Below are positions 38,520-48,998 of a DNA stretch of 64,000 nt, piece by piece (position 1 is the first letter of the stretch; each line of letters starts with the position of its first letter). This stretch comes from Sclerotiophoma versabilis (Eukaryota; Ascomycota; Dothideomycetes; Pleosporales; Didymellaceae). The notes beneath the pieces are model-generated. The model saw only the letters and a program-made list of their open reading frames with translations. It was not told where the DNA came from and ran no database searches. A program made the position numbers and the translations under genes. The stretch lies in NCBI GenBank assembly GCA_012274445.1, contig JAAROD010000058.1:1-64000 (forward strand), read 5' to 3'.

Positions 38520-38945
38520 GCCTAGTTTTTACTAATAGGTATTCTACTATATATAGCTAATAGTTTATCTATAATATTTATTACTTTATATAGCTAAAGA
38601 GTAAATCTTTATAAATTAAAGTTAAGAATATATTATATAATTATTTACTCTTTTATTATAGAGAGCTTTTAGCTATTAGGTAGTATTTTATTTTAAAATA
38701 TAATTTTATTTAGCTAATTAGAGAGCTACTAAAAATGTACCTTAAAAGCTAGTATAGTGCTCTATATACTCTTAAACTAGTCTAATATATAGGCCTAAAG
38801 TATAAGTATAATTCTACTTTCTTACTAGATAAGAAAAGATATATATTATAATTATATTACTTCTTATATAAGATATTAGTAATACTAAGAAAAAGTATCT
38901 AGCTTAGTAGTATATCTAGTTTAGTAGTACTTTTATATTATATTA

Positions 38946-39369
38946 TTAGAAAAAAAAAAAATTATTATTAACTATATATTATATAAAATAATATTTATTC
39001 TAAATTTTAATTCTATAATTATTAGTAACAGTATAGTAGCTAATAAAGATCTAGAGCTTAGTTAAAAGAAGCTATATTTAGGTTATTAGTACTTTTTAAT
39101 TACTATATTACTAATTAACTACCTATTTAGACTTTATATCTATAATAGCTATAGCTATATTAACTCTACTAATTTAAATACTATACTCTATTTTATATAC
39201 TCTATAGTATATATATAGGTAATTATACTCTAAGCTATTAACTCTTCTAAATAGTAACTTTAACTATTAACTTTAACTAAGCTATAGTAAGTAATCTAAA
39301 TAATTAAAGTAATCTAATATATTAGATACAATCTAGATAGAATCTATATTAAGTTACTAGTGCATAAGC
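38946..39369. other. RIPed flank of element B
   Basis: TA-rich, CpA/TpG-poor DNA between the outer end of element B and the next unmutated island. No family recognised, no gene seen. CpA, TpG and CpG reappear within about 60 bp at the right edge. Confidence 0.5.
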
Positions 39370-40745
39370 TGTTATAACGCACCTTATAGTAGTGCTGCGC
39401 AATATAGATACAAGGTGCGCGCAGAGTTACCCGTAGGGTGTTCGCAGGCTTTACGAAATTCGCGCAATGCGCGCACGGACACAGAACGGTTTTGCTTACC
39501 GCACCAATAGCGAGCTGTTTCAAGTAGAACTTAGACTTTGTGCTTACAATTTTTTATTTCCATTTCTTTCCCTAAGCAAAATATGGCTTAGTTATTCAGA
39601 CATCTGCGCTTCTTTGTAGAGGCAAGGGGGGTTAGCAAACAAAGTTACGTAAGAGACTAAACAGAAATATGCTGATTTTATAGCGTAAGTTAGCTTCAAG
39701 CGTTGCTAAGGAAATCGCGTCCACAAGCTGTGCCGAGAAAAGGTACAGGCGAAGACGGGCACTGAGCTTTACTGGATGCAGACTCCACCATGTTAATCAC
39801 GCCATAGGGCGCCTGTCAGGCCGCATGCAGCCCGCGTGCAGCCCGCGTGCAGCCCGCGTGCAGCCCGCGTGCAGCCCGCATCATGCGGAAAGCTTGCGGA
39901 GATCTTAGATTAGCGACTGTACAATGCTTCATGTAGCTAGCAGATGTCCGTGGGATGCGACACGCGTTTGCGTACACAGCACGATAGCAAAGATAGACGT
40001 CACGCTAGGACCTGATGTTGCTACTGGCCAGTGCGTACAGGCCTTTGATCGGTAATGACGAAGACTAACGTCACCTTTTCATTCCAGTCGACCTTGCATC
40101 TCTGTCGCCTTCTATTTTCCCGGTAAACTTAGACTCTATATTTCCTTGAGACTTCTTCAAAGAGTTATGCGGTGTCATACCAGAAAGATCACGTTCTTTA
40201 GTACGACTTCGAATCGCTGGGTGGTGGATCCAATGAACAGAGTTACGTTAGCTCACACAGCCGCAACGTGCAATAGCTCTTATTCCGATGCTCAGGCGAG
40301 CCGCGATGTGTCAATCGCGCTCATTAGCCGCGCTGGTTTGGCCTGATCTGGTCTGCAGCTCCTCCGTATCTGTGATTGCTGGAAAGTCTTGCATTTCACA
40401 GGCCGACTATAATTGCAAGGGATTAGCGAAGAGTACTGGGGTTCCATGCCAAAATGTGTCAGCAGTGGCACTCGGTGGGTAATGGCCGCGTTGGTAGACT
40501 CACCAGCCCAAGATAATCCTGTTGTCGTTGAAATTTGGCATGGTATCAGGCGCAAGTGGTGTACGAGAGCTAACCAAGGGGTGAACTCTTGCAATTTTCT
40601 AAGCCAGGCAGGATTCTGGTCATATACCAATCTTGCCACTTTGTATGGAGCCGCTAGACATCAATAGCTGCCTAATACCCTATCAGCCCTAGTAGGAAAT
40701 GAATACAGAAGAAGCCCTTATGCCGGCTGGTATTATAAGGCGCCC
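39370..40745. other. Small unmutated island, no convincing gene
   Basis: Normal-composition DNA of about 1.4 kb with abundant CpG and CpA, set between two RIPed blocks. Open frames exist (a plus-strand pair near 40,146-40,667 and a 115-codon minus-strand frame at 40,292-40,639), but they start at non-ATG codons or lack domains, and they overlap each other. It may be a remnant of single-copy DNA isolated by transposon insertions. It contains an 11-bp tandem repeat. Confidence 0.6.
39827..39881. repeat. 11-bp GC-rich tandem repeat, five copies
   Basis: Five head-to-tail copies of GCAGCCCGCGT; the last ends CAT instead of CGT. The array is preceded by GCAT and followed by CATGCGG. It is identical across units and unmutated although surrounded by RIPed DNA, which fits the short length of the units and recent slippage. 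Confidence 0.95.
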
Positions 40746-41587
40746 TACTAAAATACATTAAACATTTATTACTTACTTAGTAATCTGTATAGAGTGCTAG
40801 ACCTAAACGTACTTCGAATTGTGTATACTCTTCTACTGTATATTTTATAGCTTAGTACTATTTTATATAGTTAAACAGTACTTCTAGATATTCTAAAGAT
40901 TAATTTAATTCTACTTAACCTTAATAGTTCTTATTAAACTCTTCTTATAGGTTAAAAAGTACTTCTATATCTATATTCTTAGTAATCTCTATATATTCTA
41001 AATTTAATTAAGATTTAGTAAGTTAAGTAGCTACTAAAGTAGCTTAATAGCTTTCTAGTAAATTATCTACTTTTCTAAAAGTTCTTAGTAAGTACTAGTA
41101 GTATCTTATATAAGTAGAGTATTATAAACTTCTATATAGAATATATAATACTTTATTTTAAAAGTTTTAGTAAGTAGTTTTACTTTTTATATTTATTATA
41201 TAGGAATAAGGTTTCTATATTTTTAAAATTTAAAATTAATTTAAGAATTATAAATCTATTTACTTTAGTATAGGCCTTTACTATTATATAGCTAAATTGT
41301 TTAAAATTTAGTATATAGTAGGCTAGTAAGTACTTCTCTTATAGCTACTAGAGTATCTAAGTTTTATTTCTTATTATAATAAATACAGTCTTATTACTCT
41401 AAATTACTTTATACTATATTTTCTACTTTTATTTAATATTAATTAATATTTATAAAATACTATAGGTTATATACTCTAAAATCTAAAGAGGTTTTCTAGA
41501 GTCTACTATCTAATAATATATTCTATAATAAAATACTTTCTAAAAATATTATAGTAAGCTTAGATTTTAATCTCTAAAGTAATCTAC
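40746..41587. other. RIPed DNA, unassigned
   Basis: TA-rich, CpA/TpG-depleted sequence from the island to LTR 5. No transposon ends or domain signatures could be read. Confidence 0.5.
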
Positions 41588-42092
41588 TATTAAAGTTATA
41601 CTTTTAAGTAAAGCTTATAAGTACTATTTATATTAGTTCTTAAAGATAAGTACTAGTATAAGATAGTCTATAAGAGTAAGAGTTATTACCTAGTAAAATA
41701 CTATAATAATAGAGGGTAATAATAAGTAGTATAGAGTAGACTATCTAGCTTAAGAGTTAGGTTGAGATTCTAAAGACAAACTTAATTAACTAAGTTAAAC
41801 ACAAACTATAAGAGTTATGTTTCTACTAACTATATACTATATAAGATCCTAAGCTTACTTGTTAAATTATAAGCTCTCTAAGTAGTTCTTACTTTGCTTA
41901 CTGTAAGCTAAGTAAGTCTTACAGAACTACTTGTAAGCTAAGTTACGTGCGTAGTTGTCTTACAGATCTACTTGTAAGCTAACTCACGTAATCCGGTTCT
42001 GGGTTGAATATTACCGGCCCGCTGCGGGTCCTCGGCAGGTAATATACTGAATGTTGCATAATAACTAGCTGTAGTCTAATAGGATCGTAACA
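41588..42092 (-). repeat. Solo LTR 5, half escaped from RIP
   Basis: 505 bp inverted copy of the LTR 4 type, bounded by a perfect 5-bp duplication TCTAC (41,583-41,587 and 42,093-42,097). Its plus-strand right end is GGATCGTAACA, so in LTR orientation it starts with an intact TGTTACGATCC. The telomere-proximal half is RIPed, while the outer part (about 41,940-42,092) keeps CpG and CpA, for example ACCGGCCCGCTGCGGGTCC. The RIP border therefore lies inside this copy. It gives the best view of the ancestral LTR start. Confidence 0.9.
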
Positions 42093-42097
42093 TCTAC

Positions 42098-43056
42098 TTA
42101 AAAGGGTGAGTTGTTATTATTAGCTTAATATAGTATACTTAGCTAAGTATTAGCTTATAAGACTACTAAGCTTAGGACAGTATCTAGAGGCTTAGTAGGT
42201 ATAATCTGTTATTTAGTATAATGCTAAATAATTGTATAAAAGATTTAAGTAGTTTAGCAGAATATCTAATAATCTTTAATAATGTGGCTGACCCCTGGTA
42301 ATACTAGCACGCTTAGGAACCCCTCTTGTAGGTATCACATCTCACGATTCCTGGTTCGTTGCATGTGACTGGTCGTAGATGTACTGACTCCACAATGACT
42401 CTCCGGTGTGATATGTCTTTGTCCCATCCTTCGTCATGCACTAGAAAGCATTGAAAGCTTTGGCCAGAAGATGTACACGTTCTCTTTCTTAATACGCAGC
42501 TACTGCTCGGTATAGGCTGCCAGGTATTTCCACAGTACTCCTCAGCTGATGTCGTATCATGTCACTTTCACAGGGGTCGTATCTTTGGAAAGAATCACAC
42601 GCCCAGTCTAAGGAAGCCAAATTAGGGGTCTGATTGGGAAATGACGTAAGGCCTAACGAAATCAGCTCCATCAGAAATCAACGTTGCCGCCACGGACTTT
42701 TCAGCCGGGGCTCCACCTACTGTTAGTGGTATGTATGAGCCACTCACGGGAAAGAGTTACACCACATAGTTTGCTTGCCGCAGTACTGGACCGTGTTCTG
42801 TACATGTGTACTGCAGAATCCTGGGATAACACGCTTATCGCGGCATCGGTATTAATGTAGTTATGTACAAGGTCGCATTTTCGAGATCAATCGTACCCTT
42901 TAGATCTGGCAAAAATTTGTTTGCTAAAATCCTTGACTTTCTCACATTGTATCTTCCAGCAGGAAACACCAAGGCAACACATGATCCCAAGCTTATTAGT
43001 ATAGGACATCAGCACTACTTTCTTTCGTACTTCCAAGGCATTCAAAATCGCAAACA
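42098..43056. other. Island edge and bZIP upstream region
   Basis: The first 150 bp are still TA-rich; from about 42,280 composition is normal. Open frames here (60 codons minus at 42,489-42,671; 88 codons plus at 42,863-43,129, overlapping the bZIP start) show no domain. The last few hundred bases presumably hold the bZIP promoter. Confidence 0.5.
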
Positions 43057-43784
43057 ATGGATCTTGGGTCGTTCGAGCACTGGCCAGCCCAGGACAACCG
43101 CGCTGTTCCCCTACAACAGAAAACACTAATTCAAGGGTCCCCGGACCTTTCCGAAGTACCTTCCTTGAGTGTGTCTCCAGTATGTGCAGATCAACCTTCC
43201 CTACCTTTCCCATTCTATCACACAAATGCTCTCTCCGTCTACAACTCATTCCTGAAGCCAATACATCAGAGCTACCAACCTCCCGTCGTTCACAAATCAA
43301 TGCAGTTGGGATCATATCCCACGCCGATGATATCGTCAGATTTCGGGTCACACTACAATAACCTACTCTGTAGCCATCTACCATGCACCCGTTCACCACT
43401 ACCATATGCAGAGCCTGTACTTGTATCTTCCAATACTTCTGCACCAGCTGAAAGGCTACACAACGCCGTAGGGGCAGCCCCCAAAACGAACCAGAACCGC
43501 CCATGACATGGCTAATATGCGAACAGCGTCGACGAGCACAAAACCGCGCAGCTCAACGCGCGTTCCGTGAACGGAAGGAAAGGCATACTCAGGACGTTGA
43601 AGCTCGACTATCAGTTCTGACCGAGAAAAACGCCAAACTTGAGATATCATACTCGAAACTTCATGCCGCATACGAGGCGCTCCAGGATACCATCAAAGTC
43701 CTCACATCAAACATAGATGGCGAGGGTAAGGAGCAGAATAGGAAGGTGATCCACAAGGAATACACCAATGTCGATCCGATTTGA
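43057..43784 (+). CDS. AP-1/Yap-type bZIP transcription factor, two exons
   Basis: Exon 1 (43,057-43,467) encodes 137 residues, Pro/Ser-rich, starting MDLGSFEHWPAQDN. A 59-nt intron (donor GTAGGG, GCTAAT branch-like site, acceptor AACAG) joins in phase 0 to exon 2 (43,527-43,781), for a total of 222 residues. Residues 138-151 read RRRAQNRAAQRAFR. The NxxAQxxFR core is the signature of fungal Yap/Pap1-type basic regions, followed by ERKERHTQDVEARL and a leucine-zipper coil to about residue 190. The protein is short and lacks the cysteine-rich C-terminal domain of redox-sensing Yap1, so a stress-sensing role should not be assumed. Expected role: dimeric nuclear DNA-binding regulator. Without splicing, the first frame ends at TGA 43,504-43,506 and the bZIP frame would start at ATG 43,503, so the splice is inferred. 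Confidence 0.85.
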
Positions 43785-45881
43785 ATGCTCTTCGGTAGAC
43801 CAAAATCTGCTCTAGTCAAAGGAAAATAACTTCAAGCTACAGCAGCACGATTTTCGGACCTTTCTTTTGCTTATAGTCTGAGTTCTCGAACTAGTAATGA
43901 CTTAGGGTATCTACGGTTTATAGATAGCTGCTGAATGGGCGACACATTGCTGTGCAGTCTCGCTTGACTGGCAGGTATCTGGATTAACTATCTGATAACA
44001 AAAATGTCTATCGTCAGCCTTCTCTTCTTCCGGGTCAAGGTACTGCTAGCTTTGAGCCTTTTGTCCTCTCTCGAGTCGAACCTGCGTACGACGATGGAGG
44101 ATAGCAAATGGGACACCGTCACGTTCTGCTTAAGCAGTTCACATCTGAGGTGTATCTGCAAGGAGACCTTGCGCCAGCAACCGGCAGACTCCATCCATAC
44201 TAGCAATTGTGATAGTAATTAGAATCGATCGAGCAAGAGTTGTATCAGCAACATTGGACCCGATCTGCTTCTTTTAAGAGACTGATTCTTCGCGAACGCA
44301 CGGCTAACTAATTTTGGCACAGCCAGTCATCAACAAGCATTGGATGACGACAACGTATTTCTCAGTTGCAAATCTCTCACCAAAAGTAACAAACATGCTG
44401 TATCCAGAATAGAACTCGTTGTGCTGGACACCGGTTATGTTCTCGACGAGGCTCAAACTCAGCCGATGTGGGTTCCCTCAAAGAGAAAACTCATCGCAGA
44501 CAGTAGTTAATCCGATGTGCTGCGAGTCACCTTAGGTAATCCTCACTGACGTGTGGTCCAGTCATGTGACCATCTGCCTCGGGGCCACTGTGATGTATCA
44601 GTGGATAGCATTTTCATATCTTGATATGCTAAGTCATACGCTTCCGGTAGTTTAACTTCCCGTGTGAAGTTGAGGGCAGCTCTACGTTAAAGACCACGGA
44701 ACGACGTTCCGAGGTGGAGATTCCATCGAAGAATCAGGACTTATTGCTTAGTGGCCCTAGGCGACAAGCACCGAGAATTCATTACCAATATGTGTCGATA
44801 GGGAGATAGTGAGCAGACCTGTGATTCGTTAGCAGCTGCCCACGTGGTTATCTTATGCAAGAAGCAACTTTGAACATTAGCTGGGAGAACGGAAACGCGT
44901 AGCCTTAGAACAAGAGAATGTAGTAGAGATGCGGGCTGACATTTAATCTCCTCTCTTTTAGATAGTGATATCACGGATACCAAGAATGCCTATCTGAATT
45001 ACGACCACGGCGCGCTAGACAGCAATGGTTTTACAAAGAACTAGAGTTACGAGCGCTGGTGCTTCTCAGATAACTGGGTAGCCTCTGCGAGGGAGAAAGT
45101 AAATATTAATGGAAGGAGCATTTGCTCACGCGCGGCACACTAGTTCGTTTGCTTCAGTGAATGTTGACAGGTAACTCGGTTCAAGGAGACTGGCGCTGTA
45201 TCCTCTGCTATATACAACATGCCAAAGATAAAGACTGCGAATAAAATGACTTTGTTTTCCAAGAGATATTGAATTAGGTGGATGTGGCTTACCAACGTGT
45301 TTTGTCCCAATTTTGCGCGTCTAGCACGCAGGCAAGGAACGTTTCAAGGACTGCAATGATCGTTTGACATGCTACAGGTTGGAACTAGTCGTGAGGAAAT
45401 GTCTAGTTCAAAGTTGCGTGACTATTCACATGAACTCATACACCATGGCAATCAATCAACAGGTAGGCGTCTATGCGTCGACTACATGCAAGTACCGCAG
45501 CCGTGATTTGCACTTTCCATTTGTGTATTTTGTGTATAGCATTCGTCTCTATAGGATTTGCAAGAACAGTTGTACTGCAAGAACTCAGCTCAACTAAGCT
45601 CATGTCAGGGCTACGGTTCCAAACGTATGCTCTTCCTTTTCACAGGATTAGGGGTTTATGTACTCTTCTCTTCTTGGCACCTTCTCTAGCTCCTAGTCAT
45701 TTAACGCCAATTACATGCATATGGACGGGAACTGTGGGTCTTCACAATTGCTGCCATGCTGAATCATGGTAGTCGGACTTTTGCATCTCATAGAGTTTAT
45801 TCATCCCCATACATCATCATTTTAAGCCTCAACACGTGGGTATAGACACATGACCATGTTGCAGGTCGCTCTGCGCCCCGT
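43785..45881. other. 2.1-kb intergenic region, no convincing gene
   Basis: Normal-composition DNA. Several 70-100 codon frames occur on both strands (for example near 44,000-44,220, 44,741-44,983 and 45,364-45,772), but they overlap antisense, lack domains and often start at non-ATG codons. CACGTG E-box cores occur near 44,855 and 45,836. No RNA gene seen. Confidence 0.5.
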
Positions 45882-46382
45882 TCAGATGGCACGTTCAATG
45901 TGTGCTGCGGCGATAGCTCGAGATCTGGTTTTGAGAACCTGTCTCACTTCTTCTTCTGAAGGCTTACCGGATGCGTCGACACAAGGTGGTTCCTCGAGTA
46001 TGGTGGAAAGCCCGCTGTGGCCTCGAAATATTGAACGGCTCAAGACCTCAGTACCGGGTAGCTCAACGCGGTCCTCCGGGGTAGGCTCAGCTTGAAGCTC
46101 GTATGTGTAGATACAAGGATGTGTCACCTCGATAGGTTGACTGGTGTGATGATAGTGATGAACCTCGACGACGAGGGTTTCGACGTTGGCGCCGGAACTC
46201 GAAGCTTTATTGAGTATGTCCTTGGCTGCAGCGCATGGAGGTCTCGAACATATATGTGCATCCAATGTTCGATCGTCTCGTCTGCGTCTGACGCGGAAGG
46301 ATCGGCGCTTACCACAGAGTGAGCACCTGCGCTGATCCTGGAACGTGGAATAGGGAGAGAGGCAATATTTGACAAGCCCCAT
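45882..46382 (-). CDS. Hypothetical protein with paired-cysteine N-terminus
   Basis: Single-exon frame of 166 residues with ATG at 46,380-46,382. The N-terminal half has C20-x2-C23 (RRCSLCGKRRSF), a very basic RVRRRRDDR segment and C45-x4-C50 (HICSRPPC), which together could form a small zinc-binding site. A V-E-V-H-H-Y-H-H stretch (about 73-80) and an acidic/Pro-rich region (about 95-105) follow; the C-terminus is helical and charged (SEEEVRQVLKTRSRAIAAAHIE). No signal peptide or membrane segment is seen. Composition and an intact ATG-to-stop frame support a real gene, but I do not recognise the family. Confidence 0.55.
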   Translation of the reverse strand: MGLVKYCLSPYSTFQDQRRCSLCGKRRSFRVRRRRDDRTLDAHICSRPPCAAAKDILNKASSSGANVETLVVEVHHYHHTSQPIEVTHPCIYTYELQAEPTPEDRVELPGTEVLSRSIFRGHSGLSTILEEPPCVDASGKPSEEEVRQVLKTRSRAIAAAHIERAI

Positions 46383-47822
46383 GCTCTCTATAAGTTAATT
46401 TTGTGGGTATAGAGTAGCTGAACGTCTGTGTTGTTGGCGATTCGGTCGTTACGATAATCTATTGTTTCTTGTCAACGTTAATACTTGTGCCCGTAGCATC
46501 AGCCTATCAGACAAGACTCGGAGCTACTGTACTTACAGAAGGTGTACGTACCTAACAGTGGATGACTACCATACCATAGCGCAAGTAGCAAACATAGATC
46601 TCGCCTCAAAGCTTTTCATCCTCTTCTGTTATGGTGAGAGCATCAACTTCGTGCGACGTGTCGCTAGGAATCAGGTGAAGACGAGTAGAGGGCTTGATTT
46701 GAATGAGACATTGCAGCTCGCGATGGACGCCGAGCAGCCTAGCTTGCGTACGCTTCTGGCTCAACAGATCATGGGGCGGCAATTTATTACTTTTTTGGTG
46801 TTAGTGTTTTACCGGCCGGTCTCCATATTAATAGTGGATTATAGATGGATACCGTGTTCTATCGACACAGCAATCTAGGACTACCTGCGATCCATGATCC
46901 TTTGGTACGCACCGAATTGATTCTATCAAATCGTATGTGAGCTGCAACTAGTGAATACAAACACGCAACATATGGTTGAGTGCAAGCATGTGGCGTGATG
47001 TCAGATGACAGCATGAGGTTCAAGGTTAGATCTTCGCGATAGAGGATGGGAAGCTCAAACTTTGAACAGAGACTTGGACATTTGGTACCTAGTTTATTAA
47101 TGCGCCGAGTCACCTGAGACTTAATAATGAGATCCTCCAACAGACTTAACAAATGCCTTCCTTATCCGTCCACATATTCGGTCTAATCTCAGAACTCAAA
47201 GTCGGGGGCCTGAATGGTTAGAAATCTTTTGGCCAGACTCGGGGTTATTTTTACTCCAATCGGGCGCTCAGTACAGTAGTAAGAATCGAGCGATTAGTCC
47301 ATAGCGGCTCCGAGCGGAAAACCTCTTGTGGATTAGACAAAGGAGAGATAGTTGTGTTGGTACTGCGAACTGCAACATTGTACGACTAAGTGATTGGCTG
47401 CATGATAGAGAAGGCATTGTCAAGATATAGCACTCGGCTTCTGTAGCAGCCACCTAAAAGTCTGAAGCGGTGAGTTTTACACTTATTGATTGGTCATCCA
47501 ATGCACACCTGTTAAGTCATGTATGCGACCGGTAATGGCATGGTTGATCTCACGTAACACAGAGCAACTATAAAGCCTTGTTATCACGTCTGTTGGTTTG
47601 TGAATCACCTCGTACATGGAATCTCCTCATTGAGTTTGTTGTATCAAAACTTGAATCTTTTGGTTAGATAGAACAACGGTCTAATGCCTTTCCGCTGAAA
47701 CACCGTTGAAAAGCTTAAAGAGGCTGTTGGTCTGGTTGTGAAACCATCTTTAACCGTCCAGTGCCATTCCCAAAGACACAGCAAAGACCATCCAACACTT
47801 ACCGCATTCCAAGTAAGTCTCT
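46383..47822. other. 1.4-kb region, possible gene remnant near 46.5-46.9 kb
   Basis: A 138-codon plus frame (46,462-46,878) begins at TTG and contains a protein-like stretch (SRGLDLNETLQLAMDAEQPS, then LRTLLAQQIMG), which may be one exon or a degraded gene. No domain or splice model could be built. The remainder, including the upstream region of the next gene, holds nothing recognisable. Confidence 0.4.
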
Positions 47823-48454
47823 ATGCCGAGGGAAAAAAGGTACCGCCGAGTGGTACGCAAGAAGATGAATGACAAGAAAGTGGTTCTGCACGTAAGTCAA
47901 TTCTCTTCCCTCAAAAGTGTAGAACTAACTAGCAGTAGGATGAACGTGCTCGTAGAAGTGAGCCATATCTTCGCCACAGTCACATGAAGAACAAGGATAT
48001 TACATGTCCCGTTGCTTCAAAACTAGATCCTTTCCCGCTGTTAACACCGGATTTCATCGCACAGATGGATTTTGCGGTCGAATCGGCCTTCTCCAGGAAA
48101 CAGGAAGATTGTTGGTTTGAGGAATTCAGTGAAGCAGCGGATCTGTTTACCAGTGATGCAGAACCTTTCACGGATACCACTGCAACTGCCGTATACAATG
48201 ATTCGATGCTTAAAGTCGACAGTACAATCAAGAGTGCGGCTGTGAAAATATCAGCAAACATCTGTTGCAGCGAGTCAATAGGTATTCACTATGTGTCATC
48301 ACGCACAGTCAGCAACTTCCCCATTGGAATCCCTGATAGCCCGACGTTAGGATCTTTCAACAACATTAAGATAACGGGGTCCGTTAACGACAAAACATTC
48401 TGCTGTCGAAACAACCAGGAAGCAACCAAGACCACGATGGCTAGAACCCACTAG
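47823..48454 (+). CDS. Hypothetical protein, basic N-terminus, two exons
   Basis: Exon 1 (47,823-47,891) encodes MPREKRYRRVVRKKMNDKKVVLH. A 47-nt intron follows (donor GTAAGT, branch-like CTAAC, acceptor GTAG), then exon 2 (47,939-48,454). The join is in phase 0 and gives 194 residues. The strongly basic first 45 residues (exon 2 continues DERARRSEPYLRHSH) could be a nuclear signal or nucleic-acid contact. The rest is Ser/Thr-rich and weakly acidic, with no signal peptide, membrane segment or known domain. The clean splice sites argue for a real gene. Function unknown. Confidence 0.6.
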
Positions 48455-48998
48455 TCTCAACGACTTCGACGCGAAACCGGTGGGCGTCATGACAATGCAT
48501 GGATCAAAATTTCAGAGTATTCATATTGAATACGATACGATACGGAAGCAGGTGTCAATCGTTTCCGATATCCTACGTATGCGAAACGTCGTAAAGTAGA
48601 AGGCGGTATGTGACAGTTCAGCAGCACAGTCTGACCTAATGGTTTACTCTCCTTGCCCTTAGAGCTACTCAAAGCGTGAAGTATATAGTACCTTCTTAAT
48701 GTAAATTTTTTCCTGCAGATGTAGGGAGTAAAACTACAGGATCCGGCGTTTGTGGGCTATACATTTCGTATCATGTAAAGGCACTTTGTTCTCCAGGGCT
48801 AGCGCCGCTTTTCAAGATAAGCTATGTCACAGCTTCTTGCAGCGAAATTCACTCGTGCCATAATATGACGCGAACGAGATATGACAACGCGAATCTGACA
48901 GGACGCCTAAGAATCCAGGCTGAGAGCCAGTTCAGGTTAACTATCCACATGGCCTAGCAGGCTACGTTCACGTAAGCCACAGGGATATCGCTCCAAAG
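48455..48998. other. Intergenic, nothing recognised
   Basis: About 540 bp of normal-composition DNA between two plus-strand gene models. No conserved motif, repeat or RNA gene was seen. Confidence 0.5.

Larger units (their letters stand above)
34235..38945 (-). mobile_element. pogo/Fot1-type transposon B with nested insertions
   Basis: Terminal inverted repeats lie at about 34,235-34,300 and 38,882-38,945: a doubled TACTACTAAGCTAGATA followed by TTTTCTTAGTATTACTAATA, inverted at the right end. The body matches element A in inverse orientation in pieces: 34,390-34,630 (transposase C-terminus), 36,985-38,030 (DDE domain, including CTTCTAGTTAAGGTAGCTC near 37,490) and 38,525-38,880 (5' part). 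The gaps are exactly filled by element C and a solo LTR. Removing both leaves about 1.88 kb, a normal size for this group. All coding sequence is RIPed. Confidence 0.85.

Noticed and set aside
38035..42092. LTRs 4 and 5 as terminal inverted repeats of one 4-kb element enclosing the island
   Set aside because: They are inverted and related, but each has its own different 5-bp target duplication (GCCTA and TCTAC), so they inserted independently.
42887..43504. 205-codon minus frame opposite the bZIP gene
   Set aside because: Antisense to a frame with a clear bZIP continuation; no domain of its own.
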